Shown: positions 20,307-35,300, numbered from the stretch's first letter. The stretch is 64,000 bases of DNA from Undaria pinnatifida (GCA_012845835.1 JABAKD010000021.1:14386978-14450977), one strand, 5' to 3'. Translations and numbers: made by a program. Notes: generated by a model from the sequence alone, not told the origin.

Positions 20307-23300
20307 CTGCATAGTTTGAATTGCCGACAGGGCATCAGCACGGGTGACGCGAACGATGTACAAGTAAAACAACGGATTTAGCGCATCTTCAAACAGTTTG
20401 CCAGCATGCAAGAGGTTCACTCGCACGCTTTGTGGAAACCGACACGTCGTGCTATAGACACAGAGTGACGGGTGCGACGATGCGAGTATCGTTGTTTGGT
20501 CCAACATATTTATGAACAACCGGAATAGTTGAGCGGGGGAAAAATCCTGTAGTGGCTCGGAAACCATGTGCGTTTTGGAGTTGTTTTCGCTTGCTAAAGG
20601 CGTTGTCATGAGGTTGCAACGCCATATCTTCTCCGTATCTGTTGCTGGGTGGGGTGATGGTCCATAAGTCAAGGGACTCATAAATTGCGTGCGCTGCCTC
20701 TCTCGTAAAATCATTCGTCATACACTTTTGATGGATCCCTGGCGTCCCGTGAAATCAACTAGGGGTTGCTACTAGTAAATATTTGGTCGTTGCCAGGGTG
20801 GGCGTGGCACCAGTTATCAGTCCATTAGATTCGATGTCAACGGGGAGAGTGGAGCGTTGGTGCTGCTGACGTCTGGCCACATGACGCTGCTTATTACACA
20901 TGAACCCCGTTCCCGAACGGATGTAGCACCAAGAGCATCGCGACTTCCTGATTTGGCGTTGTTCCGTGAGCGAAATCTGCCCCCAACGATGCCCGGACGA
21001 TACACAGAAGCCTTACAAGTGAACCTTTGTATTAATTCCGGGCAACGTAAGAGGACTCAAATACCCCGCTTAAAGTAGTTGAAACATTGCCAATCTGTTC
21101 TATACAAGAACATCTTTCGTGGGGAATGAGGAAACACAGAAGGCATGTGACCCGTCTTGTCTGCATTGACGCCAAACTGAAAACGTTAGGCTTTTTACCA
21201 GTCGGGGCATGTCTCGGAGGTCGGGTCGGGTCTGACCCGGACTCACCCCGTCTGACCCGACCCAACCAATGGGAGTTTTGAGACGTCTTGACCGGACCGA
21301 CCCGACGCACGAGAAGTTCGAGACGTCTTGACCCGACCCTACCCGCGAGATTCAAACACATCCTGACCCGACCCTACCCGCGATATTTAGAAGTCCTCCT
21401 GACCAGACCCGACCCGCCACAATCCGAGTGACCCTCGAGATGCGGGTTTCATGCGGGTCAGGTCGACTTTACCGGTGACATTTCTCACGGGTCAACATGG
21501 ACAAGTTACTGGAGAGTGCGTCTTTTTTTTTTTCGCACGCTTCCTTTTTAGCTTCTGGACAAGCTGTGGTCACAGGTGTCGTCCCTTCTCCCCCCCGGTT
21601 CTTGGCTATAATTTTTATCGCGCATAGGGTTCAGCAATCCCACTGCTCGTCCATGTTTCATCGAGTGTTGCTAACTCACGCTCTCGCGCTGTGCGCAAGT
21701 CAATTTGTGCACAAAAAAAAGTCCCAACGAATGTATGCGAGTATGCACTCGGCGGGGCTCGGAACTCACGAAACTGACCAATACCAGGTTCGAGGATAAG
21801 CTGATATGCCACCGGGGCGACCGGCCAGTGCATGCATGCGTCGGTCGGTTTGATGGTCCTTGGCCCTCTCACATTCCCAAGGATGTCGTGTTTGTATGGT
21901 TTTTTCTTTTTTTCGGGTACTGATTGCAGCAGTATTGTGTGGTGCGCGCGCGAAACATGAGATAGAAACCGCAGCCTGCGCGAATGACAATATTAGCAAC
22001 GACGCTAGCGATAGACGATTGTGTCAGCCGCGCGAGCAACCCGACGAGAGAGCTAGTTATCTACGCAGTCTCCATCCTCGGCAAGCTGTCTAGCTGAGCC
22101 GTTTCCCGCAGAAAGCTCACAACTAGGGCGGTGGATCTGTCAGATTAGTCTGCGATCCGCGTGGATGCGACGTCTGCTGGTGGTGCTTGCTGCTGCCAGA
22201 GAGCTGCTGCTGACGTGCCGCGGCTGCTGCTGCTTCCACGACGACTGATCTTGCTTCTGTTGCGTTTGGCTGTATTTGGTACTGGTATGATAATTTTCGA
22301 GCTAGCTACTACTGTACCTATCATCTATCTATCTAGTCTCAGACCCCGGCATGCAGCCCAGCTGTGCCGCCTCCCGCAGCAAGCCCACAACTGTGACGGT
22401 GGATCTGTCAGCAGTGGCTGCGATCCGTGAGAATCCGGGGTCTGTTTCCGGTGCCTCTGCTGCCAGTGCGACTACTGCTGCTGCTGCCGGTGCTGCTGCT
22501 GCTGCTGCTTCTGCTTCAACGACGACTGTCCCTGCCTTTTTTCGTTTGGACACATTCGGTACTGGTGTGTATGCCCGTTTTATTAATGCTCTCACGATTT
22601 TAGCCGGCACGGGATTTGCGTCACACTGTATGCATTGGTACGAGTGGCTATGGGTACTACGTGGCGATTGTTCAACACGCTGTGATGGCGTTTGGTCGGA
22701 GCATTGGCCCGAGAGAGACAGGAAGCATTTCGTTTGCATGATAAACGGATCCGCGGGTCGGACCCGCGGGGAGTCTGCACGGCAGAGGCCTTCAGATGCA
22801 TATTTGAAGAAGGAGATCCCACCGGCCAGATCCGCGGGTTTGACCTGCGGGTCAGCCGCAAACAACTCGCGGGTAATGGTGGCTTGACCCGCGCGTGATC
22901 CGTATCTTGCGCGTCATGACCCGACCCGACCCACGAGATTTTGAAGTAATGTTACCCGACCGGACCCACGTCGCGACATTTTTAAACCTCTTGACCCGAC
23001 CCAACCCGGCCCGTTAGATTTTTTAATGTGACCCGACCCGTCCCGCGAGAGTTTGAAAGTCCTTTAACCCAATCTGCGGGTCGGGTCACGACGCGTGAAT
23101 AGCAATGCTTTTTTTGCTCTTCCTTGTTTCCTTTCGTAGCCTACGGCTTGATTTTGCGTTAAATTGTGCGTGTAACTCTTCTACTAGTGCCGTAGAACCG
23201 AGAGCACCAGTTGATACACGCGCATGGCAAAAGCGAGGTGTTGAACGATAGTACATTCTGAAAATCTTACCGCTGCAGGTGTAGCCTTCTGCTCCAGGGT

Positions 23301-26300
23301 CACACGTTTGACCCGCTGCACACGTAACCGCAGTAGCTGGCGTACACTCTGTTCGTCAGTTTATGCGTGCAGAAGACAGCAGAGGGCATGACGGGGCAAA
23401 GAGGTATTCAATAAGATTAGGGGCTATCATGGAGTACGTCGACGACAAAGATCAAACCGTGAGCAAACGTGGGGACATCAACAGACGTGGCAAAACCACC
23501 CAACTTATGGACTATCCTAGTACAGTATACGGTACGTTATTGGCTCTTAATCGACGTATGAAATCCGAAAGATGAAACAAAGATTCCCCGTTCATTTTCA
23601 CGCAACACCTCTGTCAGCGTTTGTTGGTAACGACATGCCGTCGGTGACCCCGGTAGACGTTTTTTGACGGGGCAAAGAGGTATTCAATAAGATTAGGGGC
23701 TATCATGGAGTACGTCGACGACAAAGATCAAACCGTGAGCAAACGTGGGGACATCAACAGACGTGGCAAAACCACCCAACTTATGGACTATCCTAGTACA
23801 GTATACGGTACATTATTGGCTCTCTTTCGACGTATGAAATCCGAAAGATGAAACAAAGATTCCCCTTTCATTTTCACGCAACACCTCTGTCAGCGTTTGT
23901 TGGTAACGACATGCCGTCGGTGACCCCGGTAGACGTTTTTCGTCGCGGAAGCCTGTGGGTTGAGGTCGATACTTTTTCTACTTAGTCCCCCCCACGCCGG
24001 TTCTCACCGCACACGCTATTGGGGTCGGCCAGTGTAGCGGTGACAGAGAACGAAGGGTCGGAGAAGGTTCTGCATTTGGTGTAACACGACACGAAACGGG
24101 TGGAAGTTGCCAGGGCATATGTGAGTTCAAAACAGACAGTCGGAAGGGGAAGATTTGTCCGTGCACGCGCCATCTCTGGTATACACCGTTTATGATTCCT
24201 GTCGCAATCAGCCTAAAGTCCACTATAGCAAGATAAATACGTGTTTCCGATCGAAAAATCAAAAGCGAGGGCAGAGAAACTCCGTCATATTTGGCTCACC
24301 CGCCGATGTATACACCACTGTACGATTCCTAGCAATCTAGACGCAAACAGAGGCCGCAAGCAAAATACAAAATATCACACATACACGCCTGCGAGCACCT
24401 AACAATGATCATCTCCCCCCCATCCACATCACTTACGCGGCGGGGATGCATTGCAGGCCCGAGTTGTCAGACAGATCCCTGAATGCAGAGAAAGCGTGTA
24501 TGCGTGACGACAGAGGTAGAGATACGTTGGCCGAAGGTGTGGATGTAAGAATGATTAACATGTTTTGATTGACGAACGAAGACAAACGGTAGGCCCGGCC
24601 GTGCTCGCCATATGCAACACCAGTGGTTGTGTTTGTAATTGGCTTCCCATGTGAACAAACGGCATGTTGTTGACCTAGGTCATATCTCTGCTGATTTGGT
24701 GTCTGGGCCATCCGCCAAAATGACAGGGTACCAGAAACCACTTGAGAGAGGGCGTAAAAACACGTAGCCACGATCTTCGTGTTTTGCCTGCTTGTACTGG
24801 AGCTAGACATATCCATCTGCGACACGACTGACAGGCACTCACAACGTTGTCAAGCCGCCGTTTGATCCCAAGTCATCGAATATGCCCTCAGGTAGCGTCG
24901 TCAGAGAGTTGCTATGGAGATACCTGTCGGCTCGAATTGAACAAGAGGGAGAAAAGGATAAATTGGCAGCGCGGAAACATACGGTCTACCCGTGGCCTCC
25001 GCTACACGGGAGATTCTGAGTGTTTTACTTGATTTCCATTGAACTAGAGACAAATGCACAATAGTTCGAAATTCCAACGCCCTCCGTAATGTACACTTCC
25101 ATCGGCGATGAAATATAAAAGCACCCCATTTATGCCACAGTGAGGAAAACCGACGCGGTGTACGGTACACAACGCTATATCTATATCACGTTTATACCAG
25201 CAAATATCCGTACATTACCCTACAAGAGTTCCCCGCGTTTGGTCTGTCTAGTGCAGGCGGCTGGCAGATCAAAGCATTCACAGTAAAGCAGGCGTTTCAA
25301 TCAACGTCTGCACTGCAAAGAGAGCATTTGCATGGCACAAAACGGTGTAGGGTGCGGAAAGTCGAACCCCAACTGATTTTAACTGCCTAAACCCGCATCA
25401 TAAGCTCCCAATGGATAAACGTTAATACTACAAGTACCCCGTACACGAGCGACGCTGCCGGTCATGTCCCGCAGGGTTTACGCGCCCATTGGGCATGGAT
25501 AAATGTAATCGTCGCCTTCGCGCAGTTGTATTACAGGTCGACTAATGGCTTCGTGAGTGATTCCCCTGTGCCGGATAGCATACACCCGTGTCACCTCATC
25601 TATCAAAAACCTCATTAATTGTGTAAACTCATCTCCGGCTTGTCGAATAGTCGACGGGGCGCCGGTGTTGCCGCTATTTTTCCTCCTTGTTCGGATATGG
25701 TTAAAAACATAGACCATTCAGCCTAAATGACTCCAATGACGACCCGGTGGTTCGCCTCTGGATCTATTGTAACGTGCGTATCATTCATCTCCTCGGAGAC
25801 CGTATATTAGATGCGAACGCGCGGATACCAGCTTTCCAGGATGGCCTGCCGTGATACTCACAGCTTGGTCATAGCTCCCAGATTAGCGAAGATGTTGGAT
25901 GGAAGGGATGCCAGTTCATTGTCGCCAAGGTATCTTACGCACGTGACCGACGACAAGACAATGGGAGGGTAAACATGTGACGGGGTCAATAATTGCATGC
26001 CAGGTGCCATTGGGGTGGTGTCGTTGGTGATGGTTCAATATCATGAGGGGCGGTACGCCCAAAATATTTGTTACGTTCGTGCGAGCAGTAGTTTCCACAT
26101 TTGGGTTGGTGACGATCGAATGCCCCACAAAATGTTTTAGTGCTGATGCGGTATCGATCGCCACACGGAGGGCAACCGAATGAGCTCCTGCAGGGACGTG
26201 AATAGAATGTCTACAAAATTTCCTTGTTGGGTTGCGATTCTGCTAAGCGCGATCGGGAGAACAGACTCAGCCGGTTGCCTAAAAATGAGACCAGGCTACC

Positions 26301-29300
26301 AAAAGTTATCTACTTCGCCCGACGTTTTCGCTGTGTTAAACAGTACATGGCCCCTCGAACGTTTAATCTGAAACAAATACCAGTCGCCAGACAAGCCAAC
26401 CGCGTTTGTTGCGTTACATTCGGTGCAGACTGTGTTAAGGTTGAACTCGAGTATCAATTTATCCATATTTGGCAGCAATGCACATTCGCGGGGGGTGACT
26501 GCCGACTTTGGGTAAAAAATTAAACGTCTGCCATGGAGGCGAGTATGGGAGTAGACCCTTCGTTTGACCGATACCTCTCGGACAAAATTGGAAAGCAGGA
26601 AGGAGGGCGGGGGGATTGCAGTAGTGTCGGAAGCGAAGGCTCGGCCGGTTTAGTCTTAGCGGGGCACCACAAGTTCTCGACCGCTGGTTTCCTCTTCATG
26701 CAACCCACTCCTAGACTCAAGCGCATTAATTCGTCGGCAAGATTCGGGGGCTGAGCTTCTTCGTTGGCGCGGTAGAGATGCTGACGACGAGGCTGTTTTT
26801 ACCCCCTTTATTGTTGCTTTCGGGTATAGTCTAGATATAACTGATTCCTGTGTATTTCCTGTTCCTGTTTTCTTGGCCGTTGCTGAGGTAGGGTATGTAA
26901 GCAACAGTGCAGTAGTAGCCGTACGTATTTGCCCAAGATTGGCCGGTGATTGGGGGGAGGAAAATGACGATTCGAGTTTCTGATCACGTGCCGGCATCGA
27001 GCTAGCTCGAGAAATTGCTGTTATGAAACAACCGGGACGGACGTTACACCTTGAACAAAATACCGTGACTGCTGTATTTCGATATTGTGTTTACGAGGGT
27101 TGCGTCAACACCCTCCAACAGACAGGGGAAGTACTTGCGTGACTTGTCTGACGACGAAAATATTTCTCGTCTTGGCGTGCGTAAAAAGCATTCTGTGTGA
27201 ACAGTTTTGAATTGGACACGCCTCGTAGCCGGATGGCCTACCGTTCCATAACGTTTACGTTGGTACACATGTCCATGTTCCCTGTTGGAAAAACGTGAAT
27301 TGTGGCAGAGCGATAGTTGCTGTTACGTCGCTCGACTGTCCGGTTGTAACTCAACCGACTCAGCATTTTCAGCTTTCCACGGATGACAGGGGTGCTTCTG
27401 TAGCTTTCCCCAGGCCCCTGTATGCACTGATGTCAACGTTCTTCTTTTTTGGCGAGACGGCATGCGTGCACTAAGGTCATGAGCACGCATCATCGGTCGC
27501 CAGCAGCATAAAATTGTAGCAGCGGAACAAAACTGTTTGGAAACGGCCAATATCGATACCTTGTCCGTTCAGGAGAGGTATGGTGTTCGGGCCTAAGTTA
27601 ACAACCGTTACAGAGGTCCAAACACAACGGTCCGTGAGAGAGTGTGTGGCTCACGGCCCTAATGGGGTATGCATGAAGCACAGCCAAGACACGCCAACAC
27701 TCAATGCATGTCTGGGTGTACGAGGAGACACAGACATATAAGGGGGCATACCTTTGGTACGATCAGTTTAGAAAAAAACATTACACGAAGCACGGCCTCG
27801 CCCGTGTTGGGTCAGTGGCTTCCAAAAAAAACGTTCGACATACGAGTTTTAAACTAGAATCCTTCGCTACAACTGACTACCGGCAGTTGTGTCGAGTTCT
27901 GTCGATTAGTCGATTAGCCGGCGAACTGCATCACAGGCGTCATGTGAACCGGGCGTCGCTTGGCGTAACCGTTCATGTGGAGATTTCAATTGGTCTTAGA
28001 GCTAATTTAGACGGCGCAGGTTTGGCGACATATCGTCTTTGCACAGGTTTCATGCTCAGAACCACAAAGTTTGTTTAAGGGTCATATTGTCTGCGAAACG
28101 CGTGGACCGCAGAAACAGGCACAGATTAAGAAGTTAAGGATGCGCGCGGTAACGAAGAAACCGGTCGCATGAAGTTTTTTCCGCCGCAGACGGAATTCTT
28201 TTTTAGTCTCTAGATCGATGGGATAGTAGAATAGTTCCGTTTCCTTACGGCGGGACGGGAGTGAGACGGGGAGGCGGCAAGTCATTTGGTTTACGGTACG
28301 GGACGAGTTTCCCTTATTTCTTGTGAGCGCGGGAAACCTGCCTTGTAAATGTTTGTGACATCTGTCGGCAACATAGTGGGGAAAGCGGCCGGTAAAAAAG
28401 TCGATAATCGGTCGTGTACATAAATAGATAGTGGAGAAAACGGTCGGGACCACAGCCGGAAATCGGCCGGGAACGTAGTCGGGATATGGCGGGGATATGA
28501 AGTCCAGAATGTTTGGCAACACGACGGGAAACGCTGGCGAACACAACATCAACGAACGGTTACAAAGAGGAAAACTATACCAAGTGCTATTGGTCACTTA
28601 CTTGCCCAAACGCACTTTCGCCACCTTTTCGCTTGTTGAAAAATTATCACAAGAAGGCGGGGAGGTGAAAATCAACAAATACGTTAAAATAAAACGGATA
28701 ATCTACCCTACATAACGCCCAAGTTAAATATTCCAAGTGGGAATAAAACAGTTGCAAATCTCGTCATATGATGGGAAAAAGGCGCAACCCATGGTAAATA
28801 GAATGCGAACATCCGCCACTGAAGCGAGGTGCGAGATGAGAGAAATTGTGCGCGAAAGTCGGTATGGGATGGGGACAACTGGCGGGACGACGGAACCAGA
28901 AATGTCGGGAATACACATTACGGCGTGACGGGAAACAAGTCGGGCCGGAAACAGGATGCGACGGTAGACGTTGGGAGAGAGATTGAGGTCGAGAAGGGGT
29001 CGGGAAATCGAGGTCAGGGACGAAATACACTCGGGATGCCCGTTCCGTCGCGAAAGTTTCCGACTCGGCCACCTTTTCCGGACCCGGCCAATACCGCGCG
29101 TACCTCTACAAGAAGCGATGTTTGTGTTGTGTTGGATACATATAATGAAGCGTATCCGTGTCAGTATTCGCGCGTGACCGGGGATTGTATAATATGGCTA
29201 AACAGCCCCCCGGGACCTGTCTCGGGTGCAGCTCGTCCCGTGTTCGCAAGGACACGCCGAGCACAAGCGAGTTGGGGCTCTTGCTGATATTGTTGAGAAA

Positions 29301-32300
29301 CATGAGGTAGTGCCTGGAGTAGCCAGCCAAGCTAGTCACATGAGTATTTTCTTATTGCCAAGCCAGGAATTCGAGACTTGCTGATTTGTTTTGCATGCAC
29401 ATCTTAAATTGCATCACATCGGTAAAACAATAGTCCACTGCCAGGTAGGTGGTGAAATAGATCGCATTGTACGTACTGCTCTAGACTCGTACGATGTCTA
29501 ATATGGTGATGCTGTACTCACGTATGGCTTGTGCTGTAAACTATGAATGGTCATACCGATGTAGAAAATTGTGGTACGTAATGGTCGGGGCCCTTCCTGA
29601 AGAAGTGTCCGGCGATAATGAGCGCAACATCAACTTCGACCGGTTGATTCGTTCTGCTCGTAGACTTTACTATATTACGTGATATATTTTGTAATGGCTG
29701 GAGCTCGTGCTTACTGAAAGGCGTTAATTGTGATGATATCAGTAGCAAAAAAAAGACGATCTGCAAGCTGTTGCTGTGACTTGATCTACGGCTGTAAACG
29801 TGTGCGCGTGTTCTTCAAGACAAGCTATCATGTCATCGACTACATTGATGAGAGGTTCTCGTTACAGTACATATAGCTAAATGCCGTCAGCGGGGTTGTT
29901 CTCGCAGGCCTGCCCCTTCATTACACAATCATGGTCCGTGGTCAGGGCGACAGGTTGCAGTATTGACTCTAGCCAATTGATGTGGCTAGAGTAATGGAAT
30001 CTATGTTGCATGATGCATGCTTCGAGCCCGCCTCGATTGTAGCGGAAATGCACAGCAGGTTTGTCTACTCTATTCGCTACTACCTGGGATTACTTCCTGG
30101 CGCGCAATGACTGCATCATGCTACCATCGAAATACGTGTGCAGAATGGTCCACCATCATGCTCTAGAGACACGTTACATATAATGTATAGTCTACTCCTA
30201 CGAGCATTGAGGCCGTGTGAATTCTGCGCGCCGACCTTGTTGGCGACTTATATCTACTGTATCATCGCAGTCTAGACTAGATAAATATCTTTCAACAATA
30301 CTTGGACATCACGTGCGAATTGTAGTCGTGCGGGTTTTTTCTGGTGTGCCATGGTTGTACCACGCCGCCAACAAGATTCGCCGCCGTGAAGTCGCGGCGA
30401 GTGCGTGAGGCTGGAGTCGCTTTCATTGGCTACTTGACAAAATCTTTAGTGCATCACAATATAAGATCGTTGATGCAGGTAGGTATGTACTCTGGTGGAG
30501 CTCAGGCGGAAGGTGGAGCTCTGACGAAGGTGGAGCTCTGGTCGCGAAGCTCAGGTGACGACAGGTGATGACGAAATTCCGTGAAGGAGGAGCTGTGTTC
30601 GCGAAGCGCAGGTGACGACGAAGCTCAGGTGGCGATGGAGCTCTAATGGCAAAGCTCAGGTGACGACGAAGCTCAGGTGACGATGGAGCTCCGGTCGCGG
30701 TGTTCGCGCGGCAGTGTCTCTACTTCCATCATCTAGATGATCCATATCGGGACATAGACGACGAGTTTTAGGCATACGAGTAACGCCTGGCGCGCAATGG
30801 CCATACCACCCCACCAGCGAGAATCGCCGCTGGCACGTGATGGTGGTGTCACCCTCACAGGTCACACGACAGAACCTACATCGCGTCGGTGTGGATGAGT
30901 CGACCTGTTTTACTGTTGATGAGGACGAGGGGGAGTTGGCGGCCTGTCGTTCTTGTGCAGGGTTCATACTATTAACCATGACATGTATAAAGCATTTCGG
31001 TTACTGGTATGCTGATGGATCCCATGTGGTCGAGAAGACCGGCTTTCACCGACTCCAGCAGACCGCTGTCTACGTCCCTGAGGAAGCATGTGCATGGGTC
31101 GCGGTCAATTTTAACCGCGTGTCCCGTTCGTGCAGTGCATTGCGAGATCGTTGAAGCAAGTTGAGAAATACCTAGTGCCTGGGAGACCGCTTGAACGGTC
31201 GAAATCGCGCAGGCGAGGTATCGGGGATGTTCGCGTCATCACTCTTAGTATCAATTCGTGGTACACTCGAGGTTTGTTTAGACATGACCCAATTTTAGCA
31301 TGTCGGCTACACGCGGGAGCCTGAATGTTGACAGGTGCGAAACTGTTGATTGTATGCTTGGATATGATAGGTTGGCTATATGGTAGCGGTATTTCGAGAT
31401 TGTGGAATTAGTTCGCCTATTTCGCCGTCCCTCGTCGTTGTGCTTCTCCTTTCGAGTGAGTCTTTTTCCGATGCGCCTTGGCTAGGAGCGAATTAATCTA
31501 GACTAGTTTATACTTGAACGTCTTTCACTTGTCTTCATACCGGTGACTCTACTACCTCACTATTGTCAGCCCAACGGGAAAGCCCTCTACGTTTCGTAGG
31601 GATCAACAAACACAAAATCATCGTGTACCGTACGTTGTAATTCCCTGTTCGAAGGAAAGGATGTTGAGTGACGTGGCCTCTTCTTCGGAAGAGAACAAGC
31701 TTGAGATATCACGAAAGCAGCACTCTCTGAAAGGGAGCGAGCTGGGTGCCTTATGTGAAACGTCGCTGGGGGTGAGGTAAATATCGGCGTTGTGGACCGG
31801 GACGTGAAAGGGTTGGCAGAAAAAGCGGGGAGCTCTCAAAGGGCCAAGATGTGAAAGCTGTAAGGAGCTGCTCGAAATACGGGACAAACTCGAGAAATAA
31901 ATCGAGGGTGGTTTCCGTTGTGGTTTCTGGACCATAGACCCCGACTTCGGCAGGATGGGACGAGTTGTACCGAGTCGTAGGTTGCATTGAGGAAAGCCAA
32001 CTCATTATTCGTGAGTACTCGCAACTTCGCCTCGAGCTCCCAAGCTTCTCTTCACGACAACAGGAGCAGATGCAATGGCAGCGAAGTCAGATACAAGAGA
32101 GGGGAGCGGGCGTCGCTAGGTCAGAGTCACAGCTTGTATTACCCCCACTTGAGACTGGGAGTGAAAGCACTGCACGGCAGCAGCCGCCGCAGCAGCATCA
32201 GCAGTTCAAGACGGAGGGACATTGGATGGTGATTGTGGCTTGCAGAGATAAGGTGGAATAAGAGACGAGGGGGGAAGAGCAGAAGGAGCCCTTGCAGCTG

Positions 32301-35300
32301 CCATTAAATAAGCAGCATCAGCTGCAACCTCCGGCGGCACCACCCCGTGTTTAGACGTCACAGCTCGTATATCAACAGCTTGAGACTGGGAGCGAGAGCA
32401 CTGCACCGCAGCAGCCAAAAGTTGCAGCAGGAGAAGTTTGAGACTGGGGAAGAGGTATGGCACAAAGAGTTTGTGTGAAACTAGATTACCAGCAGTATCT
32501 GACGTACTCCGTGGGAGCGCCGCCTGTCGAGCCCGTTATGTGTGGGCCCGGGTTGGGGCCTCGGCACGAGATGGCTTGTAGCGATGAAGAACGCTGGGTG
32601 TGGGAGGCACGGACACTGAGGTGAAGAATCCTTACCCATATATTGAACAATTGTTTTTAGAGTAATACAACAGGTAGTGGCCTTCTGCTGTGTAAAAATA
32701 CACCATGTTGTTGTTGTTCTAGTTGTTGTTGTAGTTGTTGTTGTTTGCAGTTGTTATTATTGTAGTTGTTGTAGTTGTTGTTGCAATTGTTGTTGTTGTT
32801 GCTGTTGTTGTTGTACTACTAGTTGTAATTGTTAGTAGTAGTAGTATGTTGCTTGTTGTTGTTGTAGTAGTATTAGTTGTTGTTTAGTAGTAGTTGTAGT
32901 TTAATAGTAGTTGTAGTTTAGTAGAAATTGTAATAGTAGTTTAGTAGTAGTTGTAGTTGTAGTTTAGTAGTAGTAGTAGTTTAGTAGTTGTAGTAGTAGT
33001 TGTAGTTGTAGTAGTAGTTGTAGTAGTTGTAGTAGTAGTTGTCGTAGTACTTGTAGTAGTACATGTAGTAGTAGTTCAAGCAGTAGTTGTAGTAGTTGTA
33101 GTAGTAATTGTCGTAGTAGTTGTATGTAGTAGTACATGTAGTAGTAGTTGAAGTAGTAGTTGTAGAAGTAGTTGTGATTATGCAGTGTAGTAGTTGTAGT
33201 ATTAGTTGTGGTAGTAGTAGCAGTAATTGTAGTAGTGGTTTTAGTATTAGTTGTAGTAGTAGTTGTAGCAGTAGTAGAAGTAGTAGTTGTCGTAGTAGTT
33301 GTAGTAGTACATGTAGTAGTACATGTAGTAGTAGTTGAAGTAGTACTTGTAGTAGTAGTAGTAGTAGTAGCAGTAGTAGTAGTAGTTGTAGTAGTTGTTG
33401 TAGTAGTTGTAGTAAGTGTTGTAGTAGTAGTTTAGGATTAGTAGTTGATAGTAGTAGTTTTGTAGTGGTAGTTAAGTAGTAATAATTTAGTGGTAGTAGT
33501 TTAGTAGTAATTAGTAGTAGAAAGTTTGGAGTATTTGTTTAGCAGTAGTAGTTTAGTAGTAGTAGTAGTAGTAGTTTAGTAGTAGTTTAGTAGTAGTGTT
33601 TTGTTGTTGTAGTTGTAGTTGTAGTTGTAGTTGTAGTTGTAGTTGCAGTTGCAGTTGCAGTTGTAGTTGCAGTTGTAGTTGTAGTTGTGGTTGTAGTTGT
33701 AGTTGGTCGTTGTTGTGGTAGTTGTGGTAGTGATAGTGATAGTGGTAGTGGTAGTGGTAGTGGTAGTGGTAGTGATAGTGGTGGTGGTAGTGGTAGGAGT
33801 AGTGGTAGTGGTAGTAGTGGTAGGGATAGTGGTAGTGGTGGTAGTAGTTATTGTTGGTTGTGGTAGTTGTTGGTTGTGGTAGTGGTGGTAGTACTTGTTT
33901 GGTTGTTGTAGTAATGGTAGTAGTAGTAATAGTTGTTGTTGTTATTGTTGTTGTATTGTTGTTGTATTGTTGTATTGTTGTTGTTGTTGTTGGTTGTTGT
34001 TGTTGGTTGCTGTTGTTGTTGGTGGTGGTGGTTGTTGTTGTTGTTGTGGTTGTTATTGTTGATGTTGTTTTTGCATCAACTCGCACTATCAAGTCCGTGG
34101 TCACAGGACAGGTTCCGTCCAGTCACTCTGGAGCTCAAAACTACCTCAAGGAAAAACCCTAACGAACCCAAGTTTTATATATCACAGAACTGACGCAATT
34201 CATGTCAGGTTGATACTGGTGCATACATCTCACTTCTTGCGCCTGAAAAAAACGACCATACCGTTTGCCACCCAACAAGGACTACCCATATATTGCACGT
34301 ATTTGGTAGTATCTGTCACTACGCAAACGCACGACAAACGCAAGTCAACTGGAAAAAAGAAACAAAGAAAAGAAAAATAATAAGGGAAGGAAAAATGGGA
34401 GAAGAAATAGAAGAGGAACAAACAGGGAACAAGAGGAAAGAAATTACAAGAAACGCAATAAAAGGCAAGACAGGAAGAGGAAGCAAAGAAAGGAGGAGAA
34501 AAAAAAAATGTCTTACTAGGAGACCCTAGGAAGTGACTAAAGACGACAATGGGGTCATAGAGGGTTTCAAAAGAATACCAAATGTTGTCGCGACATACGA
34601 TCCTGCTGACTATACCATTAATACAGCAGTATTTGACTGACGTAGGGATGACACATACATGTTACTATTTGCGGCTAAGACCATCATTAATTTCCTCCGC
34701 ATTCTTTGCGGTTAAGACTCCTTTTTGTCGCGTTGAAGCATAGCAAAAGACAGAGCCGCTTGAGCAGAAGGACGGGCAGGATAAGTGCTTGTGCCTGTCC
34801 CCCAGCCCCTTATTATGCCCCAACCACCGGCAAATAAAAGTTATACCTTGTGGGGTAATAGCTCTGCTGATGAACAGGTTCTTGGCACAGGATGCAAAAT
34901 GCTTGATTGACGGGTCGAGGACATAGACTATAATGTCAGGGTCGTTTCCTGTAGGGTACGCACAAACCATTCCCGGGGTAGATACCCCGGGTATTACCCT
35001 ACAACAAACTTCTGTTAGTTCTGTAGGACATTCATATTCGTACCCGGAACTTCTGGAAGTTCTGTACGACAGCAATACCCATACCCGGATCTTCTGCAAG
35101 TTCTGTACGCCAGTGTCACAAATACCTGCGGTGCGGGTGTATCATTTTGATGACTCATGTGAGTTCGGTGGACCCGTGCCACAGTGCCCAGATTTATTTT
35201 GAGTTCTGTAACACTCCCGTTCCCTACCAGTTACATCTGTAAGTTCAGTAGAACCCCCATACCCTAACCCGGAACTTCTGTGACTTCTGTACGAATGTGG

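Larger units (their letters stand above)
20307..23270 (-). other. Intron of the LRR-EGF gene with SINE, GACCCG clusters and a duplication
   Basis: The donor GTAAGA lies at 23270-23265 and the acceptor AG at 20308-20307. It contains a minus-strand tRNA-SINE, two GACCCG-rich clusters and a tandem duplication at 22093-22570. Open frames at 20073-20714 and 22351-22887 are not supported as genes. Confidence 0.6.

Noticed and set aside
20073..20714. 213-codon minus-strand frame upstream of the last LRR-EGF exon
   Set aside because: Its 3' half is an out-of-frame shadow of the 19396-20306 exon and the rest is intron; no motif.
22351..22887. Alanine-rich 178-codon plus-strand frame
   Set aside because: The composition comes from a GCT-rich tandem duplication and the GACCCG cluster, and the opposite strand is open too.
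27090..27160. Minus-strand CLLEGVDATLVN reading resembling the second half of an LRR
   Set aside because: It lacks the LxxNxL half and a phase-2 acceptor/donor pair; too short to support.
33120..34104. Long frames of poly-Val, Ser, Thr, Tyr or Gln over the TTG/TAG array
   Set aside because: Simple-sequence translation, open on several frames of both strands.
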